Shown: positions 10,329 through 19,949, numbered from the stretch's first letter. The stretch: DNA of 64,000 nucleotides from Rhodeus uyekii (GCA_037043235.1 JAWRVZ010000103.1:1589001-1653000), one strand, 5' to 3'. The notes: generated by a model not told the origin, from the letters alone. Made by a program: numbers and translations.

Positions 10329-10338
10329 GCGAGGTCTT
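10329..10338 (-). promoter_or_regulatory. Self-primer binding site of the 7584-10816 element
   Basis: The minus-strand sequence AAGACCTCGC lies 1 nt inside the 5' LTR (LTR boundary 10340, spacer base 10339). It is the exact complement of GCGAGGTCTT in the coding strand of the LTR (10602-10593), which starts 31 nt downstream of a TATAAAA box (10633-10627). This geometry fits priming by the mRNA's own 5' end. Confidence 0.65.
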
Positions 10339-10339
10339 C

Positions 10340-10816
10340 TGTAACAAAGGGACTCACAGGCAGGGATCCAAACACAATGTCTTTATTAAGAGTGGTCAAA
10401 AACAGGCAGGAATCACAAAGGCGGGCAGACAGGATCAGAATCGTGGTACAGGCGATGGTCAAGGCAGGCAGCTATCAATCATAAACGTAAATCCAGGCAA
10501 AGGTCAGGGCAGGCAGGGCAGGCAGAACAGGATCGGAAACAGCAAACCAAGACAGGATAACCAACGCTTAGAAATGATAGCTATGGCAAATCAAGACCTC
10601 GCGGGGAGTGTGTGTGTGAAGCAATCTTTTATAGTCCAGGTAATGAGATAGGTAACAGGTGGCATGAACAAACAGACATGATAGAGTCCAGCTGTGTATG
10701 TGTAATCAGTGCAGTGTGATGGTTCCTGGGAAATGTAGTGTGTAGTGAAGTGTCAGTATATGTATGAGCTCCATCTGGTGGCCATGGAGGGGAGCGCAGA
10801 GCTCATAATCATAACA
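10340..10816 (-). repeat. 5' LTR of the 7584-10816 element
   Basis: A 477-bp LTR, upstream with respect to the minus-strand element. On the coding strand it has TATAAAA about 31 nt before the proposed mRNA start, and an AATAAAG block near its inner end (plus-strand CTTTATT at 10380-10386). Confidence 0.9.
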
Positions 10817-10821
10817 CTAAT

Positions 10822-11528
10822 AATAGATAAATGTTAATTTATTGATTACAATATATTTATGAAATGTATAAATGTATAAATTATTTACGATGTTCAAAGC
10901 TCAGGGAAGGAGGAAGTGGGAACCAAGGAATGTTCAATGTAATTTTAGTAATAAAATAAAACAAAAGTAATTGGCAGCCCCTCACGGATTACACAAAAAC
11001 AAAACAACAAAATAAAGGTCTCAGTTTTCCTCATCACTCCTCTTTTTATCCTCCTCAGTGGGACGTGAGACCAGTGTGACATTTAGGTGTCGCTCATTAA
11101 CATTCACACCACCACCGCCCTCGCTCCGTTCCCACGGTTCTCGGCCCTACCCTGCTTTACAGCACATACCCCAATTACCCTTCACAGGCCGGGGGGCTTC
11201 CGCTCGACTCCCCCCTTCCAGCGGCAGTCCACCTCTCCTCCTTCCTCCAAGGTCTTCGCACCAAATGTAATGAAGTTTATTGTTCAGGGAAGAAGAGGCT
11301 GGAACCAGCTAATAGTTCAACATAACTTTAATAATAAAATAAATAAAAGCAATAAAACGAAAGTAAGCAGCAGCCCCTCATCGACAACTGCTGCATATAA
11401 ACAAAATAAAACAACAGTAATAGTAACAACTCTCTCCCCCTTCACTGGGACTAGTGCAGGTGTGGCTCATTAACATTCGCTCCTCTGGCCTTGCTCCATT
11501 CCCACAACTCTCATTAAAGCAGTCAAAA
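10822..11528. repeat. Two diverged direct copies of an LTR-like segment
   Basis: Segments from about 10888 and about 11280 share GTTCA..GGAA, a TTTAGTAATAAAATAAA-type block and GCAGCCCCTCA, spaced alike, followed by CCTC/CACTGGGAC words. They look like two diverged copies of an LTR end. No internal coding region is seen between them and the boundaries are not defined. Confidence 0.4.
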
Positions 11529-11530
11529 TA

Positions 11531-12178
11531 CAGTGGAACCCAGTTTTGTCGACGGCCTAACACAATTCTTTAACAAACCGACAAACCGGTTGCAAAAAAG
11601 CGTTGAGATAACCAAAAGCCAAAATGGCGATTTATTTGATGAAGCGATCGGCATGCTATAAAAATGCATACACTGTATATGTTTGCTATCAACAAAAGGC
11701 ATATGTGCACCAACTAACAGCAGAGATTTACCAGTATACAATAAAAAACACCTTCCATTCAAACCTTTAATTATATTCTCCAACATTGCAAACACAATTT
11801 CGCTCACAGCGTAAACAGTCATAACACACATAAACACATTTGCTCTGTCATTTCGCTCGGACACAGTTCTGAAAGTATTGCACACGCGGTTATTATGGTT
11901 TCTTTACAAAGTCTGAAATGCTTTGTTGCTTTTTGCCTTTAACGGTCTGCTTGAACACAAATACTTCTAAGCTTCTATCAGTAACGACGTCTTTGTCGAT
12001 GTCAATGTAATCTGGGAACTCCCGCGCCTCTGTAGGTGTGTAATCTGCGTTGTGTAATAATTGGCATAACCGATAAGAAAATGCTAAGACAAATAGGGAG
12101 TTTGGCGGTTCCACTTCAAAAACGTCGACATAATAGGGTTGGCGAGTTAACCGAAGTCGAGATAAGTGAACTCCACTG
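11531..12178 (-). mobile_element. Tigger/pogo-type DNA transposon, internally deleted
   Basis: Inverted termini CAGTGGAACCCAGTT (left) and CAGTGGAGTTCACTT (right, reverse complement) are flanked by TA on both sides (11529-11530 and 12179-12180), as expected for a Tc1/mariner-superfamily pogo element. The minus-strand frame ending at 11893 finishes KKQQSISDFVKKP, like the basic C-terminus of Tigger transposases. The catalytic core is missing, so the copy is non-autonomous. Confidence 0.7.
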
Positions 12179-12180
12179 TA

Positions 12181-12730
12181 TGTTACAAATACTAAAGAAA
12201 AGTTAAAATAAGTTTTTTTCAGTCGAAAGCTTGTGGGTTTTGCGTGGTTTGTCACGCTATAACAGTCATTGCTACAGGAAACAGGTGAAAGTCACAGAAG
12301 AGATGACATATTTTTGATAACGGTGGAGACGACAGCATGGAAAGCCACAAAAACCAGCCTCCCATGTCTCTGCCACCCAGATCACACAGTAGTCCGCACA
12401 GCAGCTGCAAATTGTCATGCTGTAACATCTGTGTTATACGTGGTTGTGATTTTCTCCTGAGTTTTCTGTTTGGATTTATCAAAGACTGTTTTGCTTTCTA
12501 CTCAATACTTAATACATCCACTGCAACGTTACACCAGTTTATTTAACAATGTAAATGTGTAGAACCTACAGCCACATGTAGGTTATTCCCGGAGTCTCTC
12601 TTTGCTAAGTGATTTCACAGTGTTACTTCCTTGTTGCTGGTTTCTGGTTTCTGTTACTGCTTTGCACTCAACCGATTGAATGTTCTTGAAATGAATAAAA
12701 AAGTAATATGAGATCTTTGTACCTCCACAG
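12181..12730. other. rtn intron sequence, nothing recognised
   Basis: Apart from the 3' splice-site region (CTTTGTACCTCCACAG at its end) I see no gene, repeat family or conserved motif. Confidence 0.4.
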
Positions 12731-12869
12731 AGTTCTGATGGAAAGAGATATCAGCATTTCACAAGACACAGCCTGCAGGTACATGAACATATTTTTGATG
12801 AAACTAAACACAGGTCTCATACAGACAAGAAGACTTGTGCTTGTAGAGGATGTGGTGGATTCACTGAAG
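12731..12869 (+). CDS. rtn: rtn exon: loop and entry to second hairpin (139 bp)
   Basis: The acceptor is ACCTCCACAG and the donor AAG|GTATGA. The 139-bp size is exactly the usual one for this reticulon exon. It encodes VLMERDISISQDTACRYMNI then RRLVLVEDVVDSLK. The VEDxVDSLK end is the family signature just before the second membrane hairpin. The loop is diverged but open, so this exon alone shows no sign of decay. Confidence 0.85.
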
Positions 12870-13324
12870 GTATGACCATTTATCCCCAACAATTTACAAC
12901 TAAATTCATGTCAATGTTTTCAACATTTTTGTTTATTTTTTATGTAAAGGGGGCCTATTTTGCCTTTTCAATTTCACATTTCTTTTAGTGTGTAATATTG
13001 CTGGGTGTGCACGTAAACTGTTAAAAGTTACAAAGTTCACAGCAAAGGGAGTGAATCTCTCCGGCAGAAATCTCCTCTGTCGTCCTGACATTATTTCCGT
13101 TATGTAAGCTACGTCACCATTTCATACATTTGCATAATGTTACCTGCTAGCTAATTTGGCTCTCCTCAAACAAAAGTAGTTATCACTGTCAAAAGGAAAT
13201 GCTGTTTTTTCACTATAAAGGAAATCACTGCTTTAAGCAATAGACCAATCACAGCGGGCTGTGCTTTTTGTAGACAAATTCAAGCATTCCCCATAATTGT
13301 GAACCTGTAAAGTCATAATATAGG
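12870..13324. other. rtn intron sequence between exon and gypsy insertion
   Basis: I searched this stretch by eye for the missing 70-bp reticulon exon (a WLLTYVGAVFNG-like peptide) and saw nothing similar. It ends with the target duplication ATAGG (13320-13324). Confidence 0.4.
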
Positions 13325-13769
13325 TGTCATGAAACCGGCGGAGACTGGATTCAAGTGCGAAATGTAGTTTATTGTAAATGATGTGTAAACGGATAAATGT
13401 CCAGGAACTGACGGCGCAGAGACTCAATGGGCTTGTAGATAGTGGCGTGAAGAGGTGACATCCAAGTGCGCGGCGTGGAGGTGAACAAGGAACACGGGAA
13501 CCAGGAACACACAACGACACGCTGACGGCAGACACTGGAACAGGAAATCACGGACACTGGAGCTGGAGACAACGGACTCGAGGGGACCACACTGCAGAAA
13601 CAACGACTCGACATGGTGGTGAGGGAAGAGGTGAACTAAATAGGCAGAGGGAGATGGGGATCAGGTGTGTGCGATGATGGTGGCGGTGATCAGTGACCAC
13701 GCCTCCCACATTCATCTCACAATCATACACAGTCAATCCTAAGAGACAATGAATTCGCGAACTGTGACA
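13325..13769 (-). repeat. 3' LTR of the gypsy element
   Basis: Starts TGTCATGAAACC and ends AACTGTGACA on the + strand. The coding strand has AATAAA at 13373-13368. Inside it abuts a C-rich plus-strand run (13773-13782), the polypurine tract on the coding strand. Confidence 0.95.
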
Positions 13770-13782
13770 GTACCCCCCCCCC

Positions 13783-16700
13783 TTAGGAGCGTCTCTCGAC
13801 GCTCCCAGAGGCACTTACCTGTCGATTGTAGTCATCGATGAGGGAGTGATCCAATATGTCTCTGGCAGGTACCCAACTTCTCTCCTCCGGGCCGTAACCT
13901 TCCCAGTCCACCAAGTACTGGAATCCGCGTCCCCTCCTCCTTGAATCCAGAATACGGTTTACCGAATAAGTGGGTTCCCCGTCTACGAGACGCGGCGGTG
14001 GAGGAACCGGGGTGGGCGGATTAATGCGAGAACGAAAAACGGGCTTAATTTTGGAAACATGAAAGGCGGCATGAATCCTCCCGTACGCGGGAGGTAGTTT
14101 GAGGCGGACTGTCACCGGACTAATGATCTTGGTGACAGGGAACGGGCCAATGAATTTGGGAGCAAGTTTATTACACACGGAGCGGAGAGGAATATCTTTG
14201 GAAGAAAGCCACACTTTTTGACCCACGACGTAGACGGGAGGCTTCGACCGGTGGCGATCGGCCTGGGCCTTGGTGCGCGCTCCCACTTGTAGCAGAGTCT
14301 CGCGGGCTCTACTCCAAGTGCGACGGCACCTCTGGATGAATGCGTGAGCGGAGGGGACCGCGACTTCGGATTCCAGACTGGGAAAAACAGGTGGCTGGTA
14401 CCCTAGGCTACACTCAAACGGCGAAAGGCCCGTGGATGATGCTGGTAACGAGTTATGTGCGTACTCAACCCACGGGAGTTGTTGGCTCCAGGAAGCCGGA
14501 TTCTGTGACACCGTACACCGTAAACATCTCTCGAGGTCTTGGTTAGCTCGTTCGGTCTGGCCGTTGCTTTGGGGATGGAAACCCGAAGACAGGCTTACAG
14601 TCGCCCCCAGTAACTTACAAAACTCTTTCCAGAATTTGGATATAAATTGGGGCCCTCTGTCAGAGACCACGTCTGTCGGGAGGCCATGAATACGAAAGAC
14701 GTGTTCAATGACAGATGCCGCTGTCTCCTTAGCGGATGGTAACTTTGGTAAGGGTATGAAATGTGCTGCCTTCGAGAACCGGTCCACTACGGTTAAAACA
14801 ACCGTGTTCCCCTGGGAGGGTGGGAGGGCGGTGACGAAATCTAGCGCGATGTGGGACCAGGGTCTCGAAGGCACCGACAGCGGCTGAAGCAACCCATCTG
14901 GTGAACGATTGGAAGTCTTACCCTGGGCACAGTCGGAACAAGCCAAAACAAAATCTCGGATGTCACAGGCCATCTTAGGCCACCAGAATCGTTGTTTTAC
15001 TAAGAAGTTAGTGCGACTGATTCCTGGATGACAAGCTATTTTGGAGCAGTGACCCCATCGGATGACCTCGGATCTGACTTCCTCCGGCACAAATAATCGA
15101 CCCGGTGGACCCCCGGGCGGAGGCGTTACCCCATCTAAGGCCAATTTGACCCTCGCTTCGATCTCCCACACGAGTGAGGAAACAATGAGTCTCTCAGGAA
15201 AAATACACTCGGGAGTAGACGGGCGCTCGGAAAAATCAAAAATGCGTGATAAGGCATCGGGCTTGATGTTTTTGGACCCCGGCCTGTAAGATAGCAAAAA
15301 GTCAAAACGTCCGAAAAAAAGGGCCCACCGCGCCTGCCTGGAGTTGAGTCTTTTGGCGGTTCTAATGTACTCTAAGTTCTTGTGATCGGTCCAAACTAGA
15401 AAGGGCACCCCTGACCCCTCTAACCAGTGACGCCACTCCTCCAACGCTAGCTTGACTGCCAACAACTCTCGGTTACCAATATCATAATTGCGTTCGGCTG
15501 GGGACAGACGGTGGGAAAAAAACGCGCAAGGGTGCATCTTATCGTCTGAGGGAGAGCGCTGGGAGAGAACCGCACCTACCCCCACCTCTGAAGCGTCGAC
15601 CTCCACCACAAACTGACGTGTGGGATCAGGGGCAATCAGAATGGGAGCCGAAACGAAGCGGCTCTTAAGTTTGGAGAACGCCGCTTCGGCGGCGTTGCAC
15701 CACCTGAACGTCGTTCTGGGGGAGGTCAAGGCTGTCAGAGGAGCGGCTAGTTGGCTGAAGTTGCGGATGAAACGTCGGTAGAAGTTGGCGAACCCCAGGA
15801 ATCTCAACAGGGCCTTGCGAGAGTCCGGGGTTGGCCACTCCACCACAGCCTTAACCTTGTCGGGATCCATGCACACTCCCTCCGACGAGATGATATACCC
15901 TAGAAAAGGAACAGACTGTGCATGAAAAACGCATTTCTCCGCCTTGACAAAAAGACCATTCTGTAGTAACCGTTGGAGCACTCGCCGGACGTGTTGAACA
16001 TGTTCCTGGAGAGACGAGGAAAAAATCAGTATGTCATCCAGGTAAACATACGTGAACTGATCTATCATGTCTCTCAACACGTCATTGACGAGTGCTTGGA
16101 AGACAGCTGGGGAGTTGGACAGCCCAAAAGGCATGACCAAGTATTCAAAGTGGCCCCTGGGGGTATTAAATGCTGTCTTCCATTCATCCCCCTCTCTTAT
16201 GCGGACCAAATGATAAGCATTCCTTAAATCCAATTTCGTGAAGATAGACGCTCCCTGCAACCTCTCGAAGGCTGAAGACATTAGCGGTAGAGGATAGGTA
16301 TTCTTTACCGTGATGTTGTTCAACCCTCGGTAGTCAATACAAGGCCGCAGAGACCCGTCCTTCTTCCCCACAAAAAAGAACCCCGCCCCCGCTGGAGAAG
16401 AAGAGGGGCGGATGAACCCGGTAGCCAAAGAATCAGAAATATATTTCTCCATGGCCTCCCTCTCCGGAATGGAAAGAGAGTATAACTTGCCCTTAGGCGG
16501 AGACATACCTGGCAGAATATCTATCGCACAGTCGTAGGGACGGTGCGGAGGAAGAGAAGCAGCCCGAGACTTACTGAACACTTCCTTCAGGTCGAGGTAC
16601 TCTGGGGGCACGTTAGACAAATTCATCGGCTCCTCCTGCAACACAGAACTAGACACAGACGAACGTGCAGACACGAGACAAGAGGCATGACACTGATCAC

Positions 16701-17169
16701 TCCAGTTAAGAATGCTATTGTGTCCCCAGTCAACCCTGGGGTTATGCTTGATTAGCCAGGGATGACCGAGGACGATGGGAACCGAGGGACAGTCCGTGAT
16801 AAAAAAGTCTATGGTCTCTCTGTGGTTACCTGCTGTGATGAGTGTGAGGGAAATGGTTCTGAGAGCAATGTCCGGAAGGCTTTGGCCGCCTAGGGCGTTG
16901 ACGGCAATGGAATGGGTGAGGTGCTTAGTGGTGATCTTGTGTTGACGTGCGAAGGAATGATCCATGAGATTGCCCTCAGCCCCGGAGTCCAGTAGTGCAT
17001 AACAGTGATGAGATTCGTTGGCCCATTGTAGTCTTACCGGGAGGAGAGTCGAAGAGGAGGTCCGGTTAATGGTGACTGCGCCCGTCAGTAGCCCCCTCCT
17101 TACTGGCGGGCGCGTGCTTTTACCGGACATTGGAGGATGAAATGCCCCTCGCCAGCACAGTAAATACAT
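13783..17169 (-). CDS. pol: Gypsy pol: protease, reverse transcriptase, RNase H, integrase, chromodomain
   Basis: Uninterrupted 1128-codon frame. It overlaps the gag end and is offset by -1, so expression probably needs a -1 ribosomal frameshift; I found no textbook slippery heptamer. Residue positions: protease ALLDSGAEG near 58-66; RT with YVYLDDILIF near 374-383; RNase H beginning FVVEVDASEVG near 520; integrase HHCC finger with CSDCAQGK; integrase core residues in ALDFVTALPP, DVVSDRGPQF and HPQSNGQTERANQDLE. The C-terminal chromodomain contains FQYLVDWEGYGPEERSWVP. Catalytic residues are all present, with no stops or frameshifts. The chromodomain may steer integration to particular chromatin, as in other chromoviruses. 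Translation ends about 10 nt before the polypurine tract. Confidence 0.93.
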   Translation of the reverse strand: MYLLCWRGAFHPPMSGKSTRPPVRRGLLTGAVTINRTSSSTLLPVRLQWANESHHCYALLDSGAEGNLMDHSFARQHKITTKHLTHSIAVNALGGQSLPDIALRTISLTLITAGNHRETIDFFITDCPSVPIVLGHPWLIKHNPRVDWGHNSILNWSDQCHASCLVSARSSVSSSVLQEEPMNLSNVPPEYLDLKEVFSKSRAASLPPHRPYDCAIDILPGMSPPKGKLYSLSIPEREAMEKYISDSLATGFIRPSSSPAGAGFFFVGKKDGSLRPCIDYRGLNNITVKNTYPLPLMSSAFERLQGASIFTKLDLRNAYHLVRIREGDEWKTAFNTPRGHFEYLVMPFGLSNSPAVFQALVNDVLRDMIDQFTYVYLDDILIFSSSLQEHVQHVRRVLQRLLQNGLFVKAEKCVFHAQSVPFLGYIISSEGVCMDPDKVKAVVEWPTPDSRKALLRFLGFANFYRRFIRNFSQLAAPLTALTSPRTTFRWCNAAEAAFSKLKSRFVSAPILIAPDPTRQFVVEVDASEVGVGAVLSQRSPSDDKMHPCAFFSHRLSPAERNYDIGNRELLAVKLALEEWRHWLEGSGVPFLVWTDHKNLEYIRTAKRLNSRQARWALFFGRFDFLLSYRPGSKNIKPDALSRIFDFSERPSTPECIFPERLIVSSLVWEIEARVKLALDGVTPPPGGPPGRLFVPEEVRSEVIRWGHCSKIACHPGISRTNFLVKQRFWWPKMACDIRDFVLACSDCAQGKTSNRSPDGLLQPLSVPSRPWSHIALDFVTALPPSQGNTVVLTVVDRFSKAAHFIPLPKLPSAKETAASVIEHVFRIHGLPTDVVSDRGPQFISKFWKEFCKLLGATVSLSSGFHPQSNGQTERANQDLERCLRCTVSQNPASWSQQLPWVEYAHNSLPASSTGLSPFECSLGYQPPVFPSLESEVAVPSAHAFIQRCRRTWSRARETLLQVGARTKAQADRHRSKPPVYVVGQKVWLSSKDIPLRSVCNKLAPKFIGPFPVTKIISPVTVRLKLPPAYGRIHAAFHVSKIKPVFRSRINPPTPVPPPPRLVDGEPTYSVNRILDSRRRGRGFQYLVDWEGYGPEERSWVPARDILDHSLIDDYNRQVSASGSVERRS

Positions 17170-18050
17170 AATCCAAGGGCTCGGCGGCGTTCTCTCTCCT
17201 CCCGGGAAAGCCGAGCTCGACCAACCTGCATGGGCTCATGATCGGACGAGGGACTGACCGTGCCAGGATGTTGTGGTGGAACTACCGAGGGGGACCCTGG
17301 ACCTACTGCTGGGGTGGAGCGAAACTTGCTTCGTTCCAAGCGAGCATCTACACGAAGCGCCAGCTCGATGAGACCATTCAGTTGTGTGGGTAGATCCAGG
17401 GCGTATATCTCTCGTTGGACACGGTCAGCCAGCCCATGCAGGAACCTGTCCCACTGCGCCTCCTCGTTCCACTTGCAGTCGGCCGCGAGTGTGCGAAACT
17501 CGATGGCGTAGTCGGAGACCGACCGATCTCCCTGTTTGAGATCGGATAACCTGCGCGCTGCCTCGCGGCCGACTGCCGACCGGTCGAAAACTCTCTTCAT
17601 CTCCTCCGCGAAGGCCTGGAACGAGGAGCAGCACGGGTCTTGATTCTCCCACACCGCCGTACCCCATTTGGCTGCCCGCCCTGAGAGTAACGTAATGACC
17701 AGGGCAACCTTGGCTTGCTCGGTGGAGTATGTTTGAGGTTGCAATGAAAAGAAGACCGAACACTTAGTAATAAAAGATCTGCAAAAGTCTGGTTCTCCGG
17801 CGTAACGCTCAGGTGGTGGTAAATGTGGTTCTGACTGACCTGTGGGGCGGCTGATGGTGGGAGGGGCCGGCGGTGGGGCTGGCGCAGCGGGAACAGACAG
17901 CTGTTGGAATTTGCTGGCGAGCTCGGACATCTGCGCCGCCAGTGTTTGAACGGCGCGCCCGGTGGCCAACATCTGCTCCTCCTGCCTGTCCAGGCGCGCC
18001 ATGTTGTTAGCAACAAACTCTTGCCAGTTGGGTGCATTCGCTGAATCCAT
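17100..18050 (-). CDS. gag: Gypsy gag (capsid/nucleocapsid)
   Basis: From ATG at 18050 (MDSANAPNWQEF) the frame has 316 residues; the open frame also reads upstream into the leader. A coiled-coil-prone start (NNMARLDRQEEQML) is followed by a proline-rich linker (PAAPAPPPAPP). The capsid-like core has FFSLQPQTYSTEQAKVAL and WDRFLHGLADRVQREIY. The C-terminal CCHC knuckle CIYCAGEGHFILQC has the C-X2-C-X4-H-X4-C spacing. The ATG is only 18 nt inside the LTR. The stop (TAA at 17102-17100) lies in the overlap with pol. Confidence 0.92.
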   Translation of the reverse strand: MDSANAPNWQEFVANNMARLDRQEEQMLATGRAVQTLAAQMSELASKFQQLSVPAAPAPPPAPPTISRPTGQSEPHLPPPERYAGEPDFCRSFITKCSVFFSLQPQTYSTEQAKVALVITLLSGRAAKWGTAVWENQDPCCSSFQAFAEEMKRVFDRSAVGREAARRLSDLKQGDRSVSDYAIEFRTLAADCKWNEEAQWDRFLHGLADRVQREIYALDLPTQLNGLIELALRVDARLERSKFRSTPAVGPGSPSVVPPQHPGTVSPSSDHEPMQVGRARLSREERERRRALGLCIYCAGEGHFILQCPVKARARQ

Positions 18051-18056
18051 AGTAAG

Positions 18057-18067
18057 GTCGAGTCGTT
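18057..18067 (-). promoter_or_regulatory. Self-primer binding site of the gypsy element
   Basis: The minus-strand AACGACTCGAC lies 1 nt inside the 5' LTR (spacer base 18068). It is the exact 11-nt complement of GTCGAGTCGTT on the coding strand of the LTR (18356-18346). That site starts 30 nt downstream of a TATTTA box (18386-18381), where the mRNA would begin. Tf1 of fission yeast and the vertebrate sushi group prime this way; use here is inferred. Confidence 0.75.
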
Positions 18068-18068
18068 C

Positions 18069-18511
18069 TGTCATGAAACCGGCGGAGACTGGATTCAAGT
18101 GCGAAATGTAGTTTATTGTAAATGATGTGTAAACGGATAAATGTCCAGGAACTGACGGCGCAGAGACTCAATGGGCTTGTAGATAGTGGCGTGAAGAGGT
18201 GACATCCAAGTGCGCGGCGTGGAGGTGAACAAGGAACACGGGAACCAGGAACACACAACGACACGCTGACGGCAGACACTGGAACAGGAAATCACGGACA
18301 CTGGAGCTGGAGACAACGGACTCGAGGGGACCACACTGCAGAAACAACGACTCGACATGGTGGTGAGGGAAGAGGTGAACTAAATAGGCAGAGGGAGATG
18401 GGGATCAGGTGTGTGCGATGATGGTGGCGGTGATCAGTGACCACGCCTCCCACATTCATCTCACAATCATACAGTCAATCCTAAGAGACAATGAATTCGC
18501 GAACCGTGACA
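18069..18511 (-). repeat. 5' LTR of the gypsy element
   Basis: A 443-bp LTR, upstream of gag in the minus orientation. Promoter-like TATTTA lies at 18386-18381, with the predicted mRNA start near 18356. It ends AACCGTGACA followed by the ATAGG duplication. Confidence 0.95.
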
Positions 18512-18649
18512 ATAGGGGCCCTTTAAAATAATAGTGTTTGCTAGAATAAGGATTCATACTTAGGTTAGGTTCAATTTAATTCAATTTAATTTAACCCTAA
18601 GGATTAAAATAAGCATATCATAAATAATTAAGAATATCATAAGCTGAAA

Positions 18650-18698
18650 AAGAACTTGGCGGGTGCGGTCTTCAATGGCATCACAATTTTAATACTTG
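18650..18698 (+). pseudogene. rtn: Remnant of the 70-bp rtn exon (second hairpin)
   Basis: The 3' part reads GAVFNGITILIL and ends with a good donor (CTTG|GTAAGC) in the phase needed by the next exon. If the exon had its normal 70 bp it would begin at 18629. There the first codon is TAA, the preceding bases are AT rather than AG, and no pyrimidine tract exists. Residues that should be a membrane segment read LKKNLA. So the 5' half is lost or replaced. The gypsy insertion ends only about 115 bp upstream. Confidence 0.7.
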
Positions 18699-18939
18699 GT
18701 AAGCCTATTTTTATTAAAAATATTATAATAGTCAAAATAATGATACAAATATAAATATATTGGTGCTGTGCAAATACAATGATGCATTTCTTTAATAGAA
18801 CTTTAAGAAGAAGGGACCAAATGTATGTATAAAATATAATAGCTGATTTTTTTAAATCCCCCACTGAAAAAACTCACAGTCTTTTTGTTTGTTTCATTAA
18901 AAAACAATGACTGTACAATGTTCCTCTGTTTCTTTGCAG

Positions 18940-18986
18940 CTGATATCATCTTGTTCTGCACACCTCTGCTCTATGAGAGGAACAAA
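18940..18986 (+). CDS. rtn: rtn exon (47 bp), second hairpin end
   Basis: The acceptor is CTCTGTTTCTTTGCAG and the donor AAA|GTAAGA. The 47-bp size is exactly that of the family. It encodes ADIILFCTPLLYERNK, matching the xxLFSVPxxYEKxK region of reticulons. The first codon is completed by the G that ends the previous exon remnant. Confidence 0.85.
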
Positions 18987-19318
18987 GTAAGAAAGTGTTT
19001 CATATTTATAAATGCATAGAAACAAAATACGTCTATGTAATTTAATAAATGTTTTTGATTTGTTATAATAATAAAAAATAAAATAATAAGAATAATAAAA
19101 AAAACGCGTCGCATTTTAAAAAAAGCGTCTTAAGACATATCTTTTTATACATGCTTTTTTATAACGTTTTATTGAGACTTGCACTTCATATGTATATGCT
19201 GCTAGTTTGTTGTTGTTGTTTTTTTCTTCTTATGTAGTGACTTATATTGTTTGTAAAGCGACCTTGGGTGTTTTGAAAGGCGCTATGAAATAAAATGTAT
19301 TATTATGATTTGTTATAG

Positions 19319-19377
19319 ACCCAGATTGATGGTTATTTGGTGCGTGTGCAGTCTCAGCTTGAAGAGAAACTGGCAAA
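19319..19377 (+). CDS. rtn: rtn exon (59 bp), C-terminal tail
   Basis: The acceptor is TTTGTTATAG and the donor AAA|GTATGT. The 59-bp size is typical of the family. It encodes TQIDGYLVRVQSQLEEKLA, corresponding to the TQIDHYVG segment after the second hairpin of RTN3-like proteins. Confidence 0.82.
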
Positions 19378-19511
19378 GTATGTATGATTGATATTCATTC
19401 CTCTTATAAAGTGCCTTATTTCACAGCAGTTCAAAATTTAGATTATTTTGCTTTTGTTATTATTTATTATTATTATTATTTAAAATTGTTGCTATTATGC
19501 ATTAGTATTAG

Positions 19512-19861
19512 CGTTGTGGTGAGGGACGATGAAGGGGAGGGAGAGCAGGTTCAAACAGAAATCTCTCTTTATTTAAACAAAACAAAAATACTTTAAATGT
19601 CAAACAAAACAGCATACTTGTGCAAAACCTGAAAACACGGAAAATGAGGGGAAACTAAACGGAGCACGGGAAGAACATCCACAGACGACTAAATTGATCA
19701 ACAACTGGCAAAGACAAGGGAACACATGGGTTTTATACAAGAGGAGATTATGCATAGAGGTGACGAGACTAATGAGATGAGTGATTGACAAGACAGGTGA
19801 CAAGACAGGGAGCACATGGAAAGAAACAGGAAGTGTAAAAAGACACGACAAGACTTTGACA
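19512..19861 (-). mobile_element. Solo LTR
   Basis: A 350-bp LTR in minus orientation. The + strand ends CTTTGACA, and the other end reads CGTTGTGG, where TG has become CG. It is flanked by ATTAG on both sides (19507-19511 and 19862-19866). Its coding strand has AAATAAAG near the end. It lies in an rtn intron and has no interior. Confidence 0.75.
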
Positions 19862-19949
19862 ATTAGTTTGTTTTATTTATTTTTGTTATGTAATAATTTC
19901 GACTTAATACATTTTATTTAAATACATTTAGATTTGGTTAAGTATATGT

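Larger units (their letters stand above)
7584..10816 (-). mobile_element. Non-autonomous LTR retrotransposon with internal minisatellite ORF
   Basis: Two direct LTRs (7584-8076 and 10340-10816) start TGTAACAAAGG and end ATAATCATAACA on the + strand. They are flanked by the 5-bp target duplication CTAAT at 7579-7583 and 10817-10821. The element reads on the minus strand, with a C-rich plus-strand run just inside the left LTR (8079-8087), that is, a G-rich polypurine tract on the coding strand. The 2.26-kb interior has no reverse transcriptase, protease or integrase, only one long ORF dominated by a 30-bp tandem repeat. It must depend on enzymes supplied in trans. It sits in the rtn intron between 7031 and 12731. 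The LTRs differ by several indels, so it is older than the gypsy element at 13325. Confidence 0.9.
13325..18511 (-). mobile_element. Complete chromodomain Ty3/gypsy LTR retrotransposon (Tf1/sushi-like), recent insertion
   Basis: LTRs at 13325-13769 (445 bp) and 18069-18511 (443 bp) differ by eye at one 2-bp indel and one substitution. The 5-bp target duplication ATAGG flanks the element (13320-13324 and 18512-18516). Coding runs on the minus strand: gag (18050-17100), then a pol frame offset by -1 that overlaps gag by about 70 nt and reaches almost to the polypurine tract. Pol has the order protease, RT, RNase H, integrase, chromodomain. A primer site 1 nt from the 5' LTR matches the LTR itself (self-priming). 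All hallmarks of an intact, possibly mobile copy are present. It lies in the rtn intron next to the decayed exon. Confidence 0.96.

Noticed and set aside
13233..13614. ORFs in the gypsy LTR (also at 18007-18358)
   Set aside because: Identical frames occur in both LTRs, and they are non-coding regulatory sequence of the element.
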